Origin: Alternaria dauci
Lineage: Eukaryota; Ascomycota; Dothideomycetes; Pleosporales; Pleosporaceae
DNA: 64,000 bases
NCBI RefSeq assembly: GCF_042100115.1
Contig: NC_091273.1
Span: 2,728,001 to 2,792,000, forward strand
Direction: 5' to 3'
Numbering within the stretch: the first letter of the stretch is position 1; each line of letters opens with the position of its first letter. The notes below the pieces were generated by a model. That model ran no database searches. It had not been told where the DNA came from and worked only from the letters and a program-made list of their open reading frames with translations. This document shows, piece by piece, positions 45,248 to 55,950 of this stretch. The translations under genes and the position numbers were made by a program.

Positions 45248-45832
45248 TTAGTTGTCGTCGTAGAAGATCTCCTTGTACCGGTGCGTAGCATCTACTACGG
45301 CATTTGCTGCGTTGAAGTCTGCGTTGTATTAGCGCGATCCTCGCCTTTCCTCTCGAACGAGTACCTCCTCCACTTGGTAGGGAGGGGGATGAAATTATGC
45401 ATGCTGCCTCAAAAGGCTGTTTCTGTGCTTTGGGCGCGATACGAGTATGATGGATGGGTATGTTTAGAGAAGAGCACGTACCGATATTTGTTCCAAAGTC
45501 GGTTACAGCTTGTACCTTGACCTGCAGATTCTGATCTACCTTGCCGATAATTTCTACCGCGTGGCCGACGGCGAGGTGTGAATCCTGGTCCAATTTTAGT
45601 CAGCTCATACTCCTGATGAAGTTCCTTTGTTCTATCCTTCTAGTGGCTTGAACGAGATGTAACCGCGGGTGAGAATGCTTACCCTGTTCAAGACAACGTC
45701 CACATTACCTCCTGCATCAATGACTGCTGTCTCACCACGCAACTGCGTGACCTTTCCTAGCATGCGCACGATGCGGTGTTGAAAGTTGGCGAGGTGTGGG
45801 GCGAGAATGCGGGGTGTTTGTGGGTGGTCCAT
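45248..45832 (-). CDS. rfa3: Replication protein A subunit 3 (107 aa)
   Basis: Exons 45832-45683, 45584-45482 and 45318-45248; introns of 98 and 163 bp. Junctions restore NR|DSH and IG|D. The protein is a single OB fold: MDHPQTPRILAPHLANFQ, VRMLGKVTQLRGETAVID, NVDVVLNRDSHLAVGHAVEIIGKV, then QVKVQAVTDFGTNIGDFNAAN and a short acidic end. This is the length and order of Rfa3/Ssb3, the 14-kDa subunit of the RPA heterotrimer that binds single-stranded DNA in replication and repair. In-frame reading through the introns gives longer misleading ORFs. An MCB-like element lies in the upstream region. Confidence 0.92.
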
Positions 45833-45999
45833 TGTGAGTGAGCTTCGAGAGAAGATCTTTTGCGGCAACACTTGGCTCGTTTGAATAAGAGGTGATCTTC
45901 CGTGGGTTACCGGGCGACTGCTTGTTGATGTCGTGGAGATGGTGTTGTGTTTAGTAATTGAGTGGTCAGGTTGGGGGAGTGGAGATGAAGGAAGGTTTG

Positions 46000-46009
46000 A
46001 CGCGTCGCG
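46000..46009. promoter_or_regulatory. MCB-like element ACGCGTCGCG
   Basis: Contains the exact MluI box ACGCGT about 170 bp upstream of rfa3. MBF (Swi6-containing) factors use this box for G1/S genes, including RPA genes in yeast. Use here is inferred. Confidence 0.5.
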
Positions 46010-46013
46010 TGGC

Positions 46014-46210
46014 GTTAGCGTGGTGCGCTAACACGTGACTGTGTCCAAGCTCGCTATTTTCTCGATTTGCCATTGAGATGAGACATTCATGTTCGAACCT
46101 CCCAACGCTCAGACCCATTACAACGTCAGGGTGCTACGTATTCTGGGTGTCTCTTCAATACCATCCTGTTAGCGCCATCGTGTTTGGTTAGCGCCATCTT
46201 AGCGCCGTCG
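46014..46210. repeat. Cluster of TTAGCG-type short repeats
   Basis: Three direct copies of TTAGCGCC(A/G)TC start at 46169, 46188 and 46199, and an inverted pair GTTAGCG / CGCTAAC sits at 46014-46020 and 46026-46032. Confidence 0.6.
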
Positions 46211-46858
46211 TTGGGCATATAAACTTCTTCTGTCGCCGCCAAACTTCTTCTTCTTCTCCCAGGCAAGGCGGCGAAGTCACGAGTTCGCTATCGAAAATGA
46301 GATCAAAGTGCTTGATGTCTGGCTGTCCAAAATGGCTGATTCTTTACATCATGTCCGTGGGATTTGGGTGGAGACTCAATGTACTTGAAGTATAGCAAGG
46401 TGTTTTTGGATATGTACGGGAGAAGTTTTTGAAGGTATGCATTCTAGAACGTAGAGTGACATGATTCGAAAGAGAGTTTTTCGAGGTCATGAAAGCATGT
46501 AGGCCGAGTCTTTCGAAAGTGATGACCGTGAGGAGGACATTCCAAGGTTTGTGTGGCTTCAATCAAAATCATGTGTCGACAATGTCATGTGTAATATGGA
46601 AGAACCTATATAAGCAGTCTATCAGTAAGTCCTTGAGAAGATCTGTCAACGCCTTAAATACATCTAGGCTTCTTGATACTCACTACTACCACTGCCTATA
46701 ATAGCGGATTTGGCGATAACGACAGTAGTCTGGCAACTGCACGGGACCTTCCACGAAATTTGCTTACAGACCTCGAAGGTCAAGTTGTAACGGTAAAAAT
46801 GGTTTCATGATACTATGTAGGTTTCACAACCTTGCGTGAGGAAAAATACAACATCCGT

Positions 46859-49800
46859 TCACCCCTCAATCTTCTTCAATAGCTCCCGCATCTTCACCAA
46901 CAGATCCGGTATTCCGAATGGCTTCCCAACAACATCGTCCATGCCTGCGTCTTTGGCATCGTCCATCTGTCCTCCTCTGATATTTGCAGTAACTGCTATA
47001 ATCGGAACATGCTTCGTCACTTCTTTCCGTTGCTCCATCTCCCGTATCTTTCTGCAACACGTCAGGCCATCCATCTCCGGCATCTCGCAATCTATGAGAA
47101 CAATGTCGAGTGGTATACCATCGGTAGCGCAAAATCTTGTTCTGAGAAGATGCTTTAATGCCCAGATGCCATTGTCGGCGGTGCTGGTAACGCAGCCTGC
47201 TTTCATGAGTTGTTTGACTAGCACCTTTTGATTCAATAGATTGTCTTCAACGACGAGAACATGAAGCCGATTATCTTTAGCTTTATCTCTTTTTTCACCA
47301 ATGGACAGTGGCATATCTGTTCCGACAAGATATCTATCTTTTCCTCTTCCAGTTACGGCGGAGAGCGAGGATATTATTGGTTTTGTTATTTCCCGTGTGG
47401 CTACCGCATAATCGGTTTCGAGGGCGTGTTTGATTGTGTCACAGGAAGATGTAGGTCTCTGCGCAATCATGCGCTTGCATTTTAAATAGAATCCGAAGGT
47501 ACTGCCGACGCCCGCTCTGGAGGAGACACCAATCTGGCCTCCGTGGAGTTCAGCAAGTTGGCGCGAGATAAACAGTCTGAGGCCGCTGCCACCGTATTGC
47601 ATGTGCGTTCGCGGAGACTGGGTGTCAAGTATAGTATCAGTACGCAGTTTATTGGTAGCTTGTTGGTTGGAACGACCCACAACTTGAGCAAACTTCTCGA
47701 ACAACAGTGATATCTGCTGGGGCGAAAGTCCGCAACCTGTGTCCTGAACTTGGAATTGAAGGTAGACGATCGAGCCTGTGCCCCAACCTTCATCGCTCTC
47801 AAATTCAGTTACAATGTGTCGTGATGGAACAACTAAAAACGGGATCTTGGGGTTAGTTGCAGCCTCATTTGCAAGAATACAGTGTATGCTACTACGTACA
47901 CCTGAACCCTTCCGGCATATCGAAGGTAGGCGACTCCGCATTAGCAGAGACGTGGACCGTGATTGAGCGGATTTGAGAGTCCATGGTGAACTTGATAGCA
48001 TTCGTGATGAGATTGACGATGATCTGAAGGAGTCGACCAGGGTCAAGAATCACCCAGTCAATATCGAGATCTCGAACACTGGGATGTGATACAAATCTGA
48101 AATCGATGTTCTTGGCCTAAATTTCAGGACGAAACCTAAGAGTACAATGTTAGTGCTGATCTCGTGCACGGGGGCTCAAGGCAACCAACATTCCCATTGA
48201 TCTCTGGACAACGATAATTGGCTGTGAGGGCATTGGCGTAATGCGGAGAAGATCTGAGTCCAATTTCGAGACGGTGAGAACGTCGTCGACGATCGACTTT
48301 TGATGCTGAACACAAAGAGCAATGTTTTCCGCTGCTTCGACGCAATCTTTTGCGATTTTCTTATCTTCGCTGCGCGAAAACTTGCACTGTTTCAGAGTAT
48401 CTCGGATGTCCTCGGCGCAGATGAGAATTGCGGAAAGCGGATCTGAGTGTTAGTGAAGGTAGTTAGTACATGTCTCACATGCATTTCATGCGGAGAGATC
48501 GCTACTTCTCATCTCGTGTGACGTGATGTCAATGAACTCGTTCTGCTGGCGCTTTGCCTCTTCTGCTTCTTGTAGGCCTTGCACCCACTTCAGATGCGAG
48601 ATATCCGTGAGTGAGCCCATGATGCTGACGAGTTCACCATCGGCGCTTAACTCTGGCGGACTAGCTGCCAGGACCCAATACTCGATTCGTTCACCATCGA
48701 TATCTCGGGGCTGACATACAGAGTTCGCGAATTGCAGCTCACGGCTTGCGGGCTTGTGGTGAGTGACCATGTCTGAAAGTCGACAATCAGTGTTAACGTA
48801 CGTAACAAGTAAATGCCACAGAACGTTGCCTACAGTCCCACATTTCTTGTCCAGCCTTTTGGCTTTCCCCCACCATCATATCAACGGACCATGGCAGTTT
48901 TTCCCCTGTAGGCGAGACACCAGTCATTTCATAGTATCGGTCGTTCGCCTCTACTAGAAGTCTATCGGGGTCGAACAAAAACATGCCCATAGGTGACAGT
49001 TCGGTCATTCGCCGCATACGTCCGGTCTGAAGCTGAAGCTGTCGAGACATCTGCTCTCTTTGTAGGGTGGCTATCTCTGCGACTTGTTTGCTCCGACACA
49101 CTTCGTCTTCGAAGAGAAGCACTGACGCTAGCGATGTAACAATCTGCCTGTTGAGCATAGCCATAAAAGACCTGTACTCCTGATCATATGCTCTTCGGGG
49201 ATTGATACCCAGTAACAACAAAGCGCACACATTGTCTGCGTTGGATGGTCGCAAGGGTAGAACCATGGCCTCTCTGCATGGATCCTTGTAGCCTCGCCAC
49301 TCGATTATGTCTAGAAGTGGTTGGGGAATCGTATCGTCCTTGTTGCTTAACATGATGGGCTCTAGGGTTTGCGTAGCTTTTTGAAAAGCTGGTGTCAGAA
49401 AACCATCACTATCTCCGAAATTGAACCTATCGGGCGAGACTGCATGCTCTCTCGGCACGCCGATTGATCTTTCAAAAGCGCAACACTTTGTAGAAATTGA
49501 TGCAGCATCCGGATGCGAAGAAGCGCTTTTAGCGTCCTCCGGTTCCGTAACAGTGTATAAGAGTGCAAAGGGTACGTCGTAATCATTATGGTTCAAGCCG
49601 TCCAGAACTCTCATCCAGAATTCCTCTCCAAGTAGCGCAAACACGATATCAGTTTTCATCTCGCATGACATTCAAATAATATATGTACACTTACTGACGG
49701 TACGTGTGGCGTTCATGCACTCCCCGAGATAGCGCAACAGCCACATTCGTCTTGCGCTAATGGACTCAACCGTGGTGTCAAATGCGTTGAGGTAGACTGT

Positions 49801-51081
49801 AATCCACTTGGAGTCAGCAGGCTCATTACTTTCATTAAAGCCGACCCAGCTTCATCATAGAGCTGTTGCGACAAGTCGCAACATTACCTACACCCTAAGA
49901 CGCGCTCAGTACCACCGAAAACTGGAACCTATGACGATGTGAGCGGTCCGTGTCCACCAGACAAATTCCATAGCGCTAGTACTCACGAAAGACCAAGTAA
50001 AGAAAGACTCTTCCATGTAACCGTACCGCATGATGGGCAATGGCTGGTTGTGATTGAGCTGGGCATGACCTGTCCTCGCACATTCGCGAATTACAGGTCC
50101 AACTGCATGCTACATCTCGCCAAAAGGGCCTGAGAAACCTGTTCCTATCAAAGCTGGATGTTTGTTGCCTGCCACGTCGTCTCTGTAAGCCTCATTGTAG
50201 AGCATGGTCAGATCTTCGCCCCAGAACACGGAAGATGGATGAGGGTTGCGCATGACCAAACAGATGATTTCTCGAAACTGAATGGACCACCTGTTCATAG
50301 GTCCTAGCGGCGTTACTGCCCAGTCGATGCTCCTCACAAACTGGAGATAATCCGAGAGAACACCTCTTGGATGCGGTACTGTCCAGTCTGGTACAGAAGA
50401 GTCAGGTGTAGACAAGGTGACCGCTGAGATACTCGAGGAGCTATTTCTGTTACGGTCCTTTCCAAGAAGTACAGATGGGAATTTGGGTCGCTGCACGTCT
50501 TCGATAATCTCCCGCGTTGGTATAGCCTCGGCAGAAGCTAAAGCTTTGGCTACATCAGCAGTCATATCGCTGTGCCCCTCTTTCTCGAGGCGTGGTGTTG
50601 ATGCACACAACGGATCTGCTTCAGAAACATCTTCATCCTTGAAAAGTGTGTGCGCGCTGATCATCCGCCAATTGGGATAGATTGAAACACCCAACCATAG
50701 CCAGTTCTCGAACTCTATGGTGATCGGAAACAGATCTCGAGAGTCGTTGAATCTGCTAAGATATGTCGCCCATATCCGAAACTCGTCATGTGATGCTCCA
50801 GTACCGGTAGAGTTGTGATAGCTTTGCGAGGTTCCGATTATCTGTTCCAACAGCTGCTCTTGCTCTTTCAGTGCTGCGTTGCAGAAGACGGGTTGGATTG
50901 GAAGTCGGTTCCCCTTGGCGTAATCGTCCATATTGAGCATGAACGTAGGCCGATTGTCGAGATCCAACAGTCGCGGAAGAGTACATGTGTTGAGTACATC
51001 AAGAGCGTCATTGCGCCGTTGGGCCTGATGTAGAGTGGAAGGGGCTGGAGGCAGCGGTAGCTGGAAGAACGAGCTGCCCAT
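46859..51081 (-). pseudogene. Hybrid sensor histidine kinase, probably inactivated by in-frame TAG codons
   Basis: Eight exons: 51081-49987, 49928-49892, 49796-49695, 49625-48834, 48772-48506, 48442-48190, 48135-47900 and 47832-46859 (about 1251 codons). Order: N-terminal PAS-like (WAVTPLGP, FWGEDLTMLYNEAY), GAF-like region around FWMRVLDGLNHNDYDVPFALLY, coiled coil and second PAS (MTELSPMGMFLFD), H-box SHEMRNPLSAI (His761), HATPase (NLITNAIKF, DTGCGLSPQQ, GGSGLRLF) and a receiver domain (VLVVEDNLLNQK, DCEMPEMDG, GKPF). A TAG at 50110-50112 replaces an expected Trp (GEM-stop-HAVGP) in the middle of conserved sequence, which resumes in the same frame. A second TAG at 48117-48119 stands where Gln is expected unless a later acceptor is used. 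A conserved HATPase Gly is Arg. Two-component signalling is the ancestral role. Alternatives: sequencing error or an unusual 36-nt intron. Confidence 0.75.
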
Positions 51082-51126
51082 AGGTTCTCGGTTTGTAGGA
51101 TGTCTCGGTCCTGCGCGTCGGTAAGA

Positions 51127-51480
51127 TCAGATACAATAGAGGTAAAGTAGGGGTGTTTTTGAAATGTTAGGATGTAGTGCATGACGTGAAGGAGCGTAAC
51201 AAAATATGGCCAAGCTACTTGGAAGACGCTCCCAGCACATGCCGTTAGCGATGGATCGTGCGAACGCAATTACCACAACCGCAACGGTTGGATCAACAGG
51301 AAGGCACATGATAGACAAGCTGGTTTTGGAGTATGCGGTATCCAGCTGTTTATGTATTGTTCTGATAGCCTCTTTGAGAGCATTAGTTCCATCCATCAGT
51401 TCTTTCGCGTGGCGCTTCGCGACTTTTCTAGCCACATAGCTTCGTCGAAGTGTCACCGCCATCGATTCAGACCAACACAT
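51127..51480 (-). CDS. Orphan ORF upstream of the histidine kinase (117 aa)
   Basis: ATG at 51480 and a second in-frame ATG at 51462. The reading is fairly protein-like (AKRHAKELMDGTNALKEAI, then a hydrophobic TVAVVVIAFA), but I do not recognise it. It may be a short real gene, an upstream exon, or a chance ORF in the kinase promoter. It ends 45 bp before the kinase start. Confidence 0.2.
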   Translation of the reverse strand: MCWSESMAVTLRRSYVARKVAKRHAKELMDGTNALKEAIRTIHKQLDTAYSKTSLSIMCLPVDPTVAVVVIAFARSIANGMCWERLPSSLAIFCYAPSRHALHPNISKTPLLYLYCI

Positions 51481-52637
51481 TCGACATTTTGATAGCGCTT
51501 ACGTAACATAAGGACACAACGCGAGGATAGTCTTGTACGGAGTGGATGAGGCTGAATGGTGGCATACACTGTGACAATCACGCTAGTTGAAGATGACGTC
51601 ACGCGTTGCAGCGCCGCATGAACTCCAATACAGGAGTAGACATTAAAGATCGGTCAGATTGGGTAGGTTGCTACTAGAGGGTGGGCCTCGGTCGATTCTC
51701 AGAACGCTGGCTTGTACCTGCTCGATACCTCCGGTGGGTAAGATCGGGAGATTCTACGGGCTGGGAAAGCGCGTGCAGTGTCCAGAGATCCGGGTCCTGA
51801 ATGGTGCTTCGATTTCTGCGCCGGGGAACGTCCCGTGACGATCTCAAACCCAGAATTCTATTCTGCAAGTGAATTTTCGTATATCGAACGGAATTGATGG
51901 GGTGTTCATAGCGCACAGAATACCTTGCCGATACGATGAAGCTGATCCGAAGTCAAGTATTGTGAGGCCGACAATCCGGTCGTGTTGGCAAATCTCGGCG
52001 GGATCGCTTCTCCACAATCTAGTCCGCTTTAGGACAGCAACCTCTTTTCCCCCTCCGGATTCTCCGCCAGAGATTTCTCCACACTCATGTGGTTCCAGCA
52101 GTCCCTCTTGCTCACAGCATCGACTAAATGATAGATGTTCGGCGAAATTGAAAGGACCTTTCACGCCAAAGAAGCGCCGGGAAGCCCATTATCCATCGTG
52201 TGTCCGACGAACCCTTCGGCAAGCGGATCAACGATGTCAATGGCGCACAACCGCCGCATTCGATAGTCTCCAGACCCCGATTCGGTAAACCAGCTTCGGG
52301 TCTGCCCAGGAAGGAGATCATGATCAGGGGCAATTCTGCACGCTAACACTGTACATGGCGCAAGATCTGCAGGACTATGCAGATCAATGACCACCAAGAT
52401 ACGCTTCCGCGACTGTTCTATTTGTTCGACGACGCTACACAAGTAATAGGGGGAAGAATTCGTGACGGACCGCGACGCAAAGTGAAAGCAGGACGACGAT
52501 CTTGAGCCACACGACTCGTGGGGTGAGAGTGGTTAAAGATACGACACATATTTGCTTATGCCGGCTGACAGGGACCCTGCATCTTTCCATCTTCTGGTTG
52601 TACTTTTTGCTGGTACCAAGGCTGAGACAAGGTCAAT
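51481..52637. other. Intergenic, 1.2 kb
   Basis: Between the kinase upstream ORF and lipase B. Several overlapping ORFs on both strands (51844-52442) lack recognisable motifs; possibly remnants, but unsupported. Contains the CRE-type site. Confidence 0.4.
51594..51601. promoter_or_regulatory. CRE-type site TGACGTCA
   Basis: Perfect TGACGTCA, followed by CGCGT, 513 bp upstream of the histidine kinase start. Pattern match only. Confidence 0.35.
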
Positions 52638-54107
52638 ATGCGTCTCTCAGTCCAATCGCTAGCTCTCCTGAGCATTCTCCCTACGTCGATCGCTGCACCC
52701 GCACCTGCACCAGCCCCGGTGGTAGCAGAAATTGCGCCAATCTCCACACCAGCACCCTCTACTGAACAGGTCCAAAGTCTCGATGAGAGACAATTGCTAG
52801 GCAACGTCATTCCTGGTTTATTTCCCGGCGTAATATCTCTTGTCGGGAACCTTCTCGGTGATGTGAACAAAGCTGTTGCACAGGGCCAGCCCACAAAGGT
52901 GCTCAGCATCATCTCGCAACTTCAACCTACTACGCGACCGACGAACATCGAAGCCGCCGTCGCAAGGCAATCTAAGATCTGGGCAAGCCCAACCACGCGA
53001 ACAGACTTTTTTGCCGCGGTTGCAACTCAAATAGCTGATGGTCTGGTGCTTGATGGAACCCTAAACGCCGCTCTGAACGGTGGTCTACCAGTTGGCGAAA
53101 ACCGGGTCAACAACAACAATCCACCTACTTCTGGCATCTATCCCAAGAGGGATAATGCAGATGCTCCATACACGCTCTCAGAGTCCGCACTACGCCAGGC
53201 GATCTTTATCCCGCCTAGCTTCACATACGGTGCGAAACGACCCGTGATCTTTGTGCCAGGTACTGGTGCTTATGGAGGCTCCAACTTCGCCAGCAATCTC
53301 AGAAAGCTATTGGCAGGCAAGAGCTATGCCGATCCAGTATGGCTTAATATTCCCGGCGCCATGCTCGGCGACGCGCAAACGAATGCCGAATACGTTGCCT
53401 ACGCTATAAACTACATCAGCGCCGTCTCCCGTAGTAACAAGCAAAACATCGCTGTTATCTCTTGGTCCCAAGGTAGCCTGGACACACAGTGGGTGTTGAA
53501 ATACTGGCCCTCAACCCGCAAGGTTGTCAAGGATTTCCTTCCCGTGTCTCCGGATTTCAAGGGCACCGTTTTGGCCAACGTTCTCTGCTTGACGGCAAAC
53601 AGCGACCAGGCGCTCGGTCCCTGTAATCCTTCCGTCATTCAACAACAAGCTACCTCTGATTACATTCGAGCTCTGAGGAGTGGTGGCGGTGACAGCGCTT
53701 ACGTACCCACTACAACCTTTTACTCTGGTTTCTTCGACGAGGTTGTCGAGCCTCAGCAAGGTACTGGAGCCTCTGCCTTCATCAACGATGCGCGAAACGT
53801 TGGTGTCTCCAATAACGAGGTACAACGCGTTTGTGCTGGGCAGTTGGCAGGCTCCTTCTACGGTCATGCTGGCGTTTTGTTTAATCCTCTGACTTACGCA
53901 TTAATTGTTGATGCGCTTCAGAATGACGGACCGGGTAACTTGGGGCGCATCGACGTGAAGAGTGTTTGCAGCAGCTACGCTGCCCCTGGCCTTGATCTTG
54001 ATGATGTCTTGGCTACCAGCGGGCTGATTTCGGTGGCTGCCGTGTTGCTGTTGGCATACCCACAGAAATCATTGAAGGAGCCTGAGTTGAGAGCATTTGC
54101 TACGTAA
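52638..54107 (+). CDS. Secreted lipase B-like (CalB-type) serine lipase (489 aa)
   Basis: Single exon. Signal peptide MRLSVQSLALLSILPTSIAA, then an Ala/Pro-rich pro-region. A dibasic KR at 170-171 just before the catalytic domain is a plausible Kex2 site. The catalytic domain matches Candida antarctica lipase B: RPVIFVPGTG, the nucleophile elbow SWSQGSLDTQW (Ser277), Asp367 in GFFDEVVEP and His410 in GHAGVLF. It lacks the classical GxSxG (first position is Ser: SWSQG; CalB itself uses TWSQG). The C-terminus is hydrophobic near 460-470 (LISVAAVLLLAY) and could anchor or be removed. Expected function is extracellular ester hydrolysis or transesterification. Confidence 0.9.
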   Translation: MRLSVQSLALLSILPTSIAAPAPAPAPVVAEIAPISTPAPSTEQVQSLDERQLLGNVIPGLFPGVISLVGNLLGDVNKAVAQGQPTKVLSIISQLQPTTRPTNIEAAVARQSKIWASPTTRTDFFAAVATQIADGLVLDGTLNAALNGGLPVGENRVNNNNPPTSGIYPKRDNADAPYTLSESALRQAIFIPPSFTYGAKRPVIFVPGTGAYGGSNFASNLRKLLAGKSYADPVWLNIPGAMLGDAQTNAEYVAYAINYISAVSRSNKQNIAVISWSQGSLDTQWVLKYWPSTRKVVKDFLPVSPDFKGTVLANVLCLTANSDQALGPCNPSVIQQQATSDYIRALRSGGGDSAYVPTTTFYSGFFDEVVEPQQGTGASAFINDARNVGVSNNEVQRVCAGQLAGSFYGHAGVLFNPLTYALIVDALQNDGPGNLGRIDVKSVCSSYAAPGLDLDDVLATSGLISVAAVLLLAYPQKSLKEPELRAFAT

Positions 54108-54385
54108 TCTGCATGTACAGAAGTGATGAAACATTATAATCATTAATGTATTTTATAATTTGATCCATCAATTCATTCAGCAGCTCGTATCACGAGAGCC
54201 TCACAATACGTTCTTTGTGCTACCCTTCTTGGATGCTAGAGTCCGCCCTGTTGATGTCACAACTGTCCATCGTAGCCAAGTCGTTCCACACATCCCTTGA
54301 CTTCAATAACCATGCAGTAGGTATCGCGAGACACATTGAACCAGGGTATGAACTAGGACAACGATTGGAGATCAATTGCTCCAAA

Positions 54386-55950
54386 TTATGCACCTTTTTT
54401 AGTCTCGACATGCCCTTCTTTCCACTCGGAAGTCAGCGTGGGAGCTAGGAAAGATCCATGAGACTGCGGCGAAGCAAATGAACTCTTAATATTTGAGTAC
54501 GCTGGGTGAGATCTGAAGCTCTCAACTCCTGATGCAGTCGTGAATGTATCCCAACGTGTTTGGTAGCTTGGAGCTTGAACCATTATCGCCTGTTGATCTG
54601 GTAGTTTGATCATTCCCTCCGCGTTGCCCTTGTTCTGCTTTATCCTTTCTTCACCTGCCGTAGCTGTCATCTCTCGATCCACCTGTTCTGCAGCTGCCTC
54701 CATGAAGATATTTTGCACGGGCGTGATCGTATTGGAATTCAGGGCCTTCTCAGCTCTTAATATTTCCAATAACTTCGCTATCTTTTCTTCTCGCGAGAGT
54801 TTCTTGAAAGCTGCCATGGATTTTGCACAATAGGCTGGGTCGGAAAAGTCCGTTGGGCCTGGAAACATAGCCGCCTCCGGGAGAGATGTGGGCATTTCAG
54901 CGGATTTGGCGAGGGATGTAAAGCTGGGATGGGTGTTATCGTAGTTGGTAGGAAGCAAGCCAGGCTGCACGGGCACAGGTCGAGATGGGATGGGAACAGG
55001 CTGTGGCTGGATATTCTGCATCATAGAGTGGGACGGATAGCCTGATGGCTGAAGATAACGCGGTTGCTGGTGAACTGGTGCAGCAATTCGAGAGCTTTGA
55101 ACTGGATGCTGCATTCCATATGTCTGCTGCTGGTTCAGTATCTGGGCCAGTTCCATAGCAACGGATGCTTCGATCTCTTGGTTCTGATGATGGTAGTGCT
55201 GCAACTCAGCAAGTGTCAGAGATGCGGAAAGGTCGGGAGCGACAAACTGGCCGGGGGATGCGTAGAGCAAACGAGGGTCAATGAGGCTGTTAGGGAGAGG
55301 CGGTCCTCTTGCCATCCTGGGACCTGAAGGCGCTGGTAGATCAGCAGCTGTTAGAACAGAATATGTCGGTACTGTGGGTTGCTTTGGTTTTCCATTAACA
55401 ACGTAGGCGTAAGCTATGATGGAGTAGCCTGGGGGGAGGGGGTAACAACATAATTCATCAAGCAATAGGCTCGGAGAAATGCCCCACGTACCTTTTACGT
55501 TCTTGGCCGCCATCTGTGTAATTCTTTCTCTCTCGTATCTCTTCCAGGCGTCACTAGGCGGAACACGACGAGCCAGCAACTCGTATGAACCTTTTAACTG
55601 CGCGCGACGAATGAGAAATAAGGCGAGGGACTCTAAATTCTCTGTGAGGTCCTTGATGTCGGCCGAAAGGTCTTGGTGGCGGTGCTCGATGGCGAAGAAG
55701 ACACGCTCGAATAAGAGATCATCACCATCGATGTAGGAGACCTGGTCCATGTTAGTGCCCCAACAGCAGTAGAAGCGAGTAGAGGTACGATATAACCCAC
55801 AAGCTTGCTTCTAGACGAATCGAGTGCGCGCTCGATGTGCGGCGTCATGTCAAGATCACGATGCAAAACATGCTGGAAAGCGTAGCGCAGGTAGGGCGTG
55901 AGCGTGTGCGCAACCCATTGCGGGTCAACAGGTAGCAACAGGTTGCTCAT
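54386..55950 (-). CDS. Conserved fungal protein of unknown function (480 aa)
   Basis: Exons 55950-55801, 55741-55492 and 55428-54386. The first intron (59 bp) has GTGGGT donor and CACTAAC branch site. The second (63 nt) has a GTACGT donor and a poly-C acceptor and is in-frame and stop-free, so retention adds 21 residues. Exons 1-2 give a helical globular part (PVDPQWVAHTLTPYLRYAF, then DLSADIKDLTENLESLALFL). From residue 200 the protein is Gln/Pro-rich disordered sequence, then a helical SREEKIAKLLEILRAEKALN segment. There is no signal peptide or catalytic motif. I do not recognise the family; the mix of a helical head and a Q/P-rich tail is typical of regulatory scaffold proteins (inference). 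Confidence 0.7.

Larger units (their letters stand above)
45833..46858. other. Intergenic, 1.0 kb
   Basis: Upstream of rfa3 and downstream of the histidine kinase. Holds the MCB-like box and the TTAGCG repeats listed separately; the remainder is AT-richer and without a gene. Confidence 0.5.

Noticed and set aside
46081..46140. T-loop-like GGTTCGAAC on the minus strand
   Set aside because: The flanking bases do not form a T stem or a cloverleaf, so it is not a tRNA.
46859..51081. Histidine kinase as an intact gene using stop readthrough
   Set aside because: The TAG is followed by CAT, not a known readthrough context, and a second TAG and a lost Gly point to decay.
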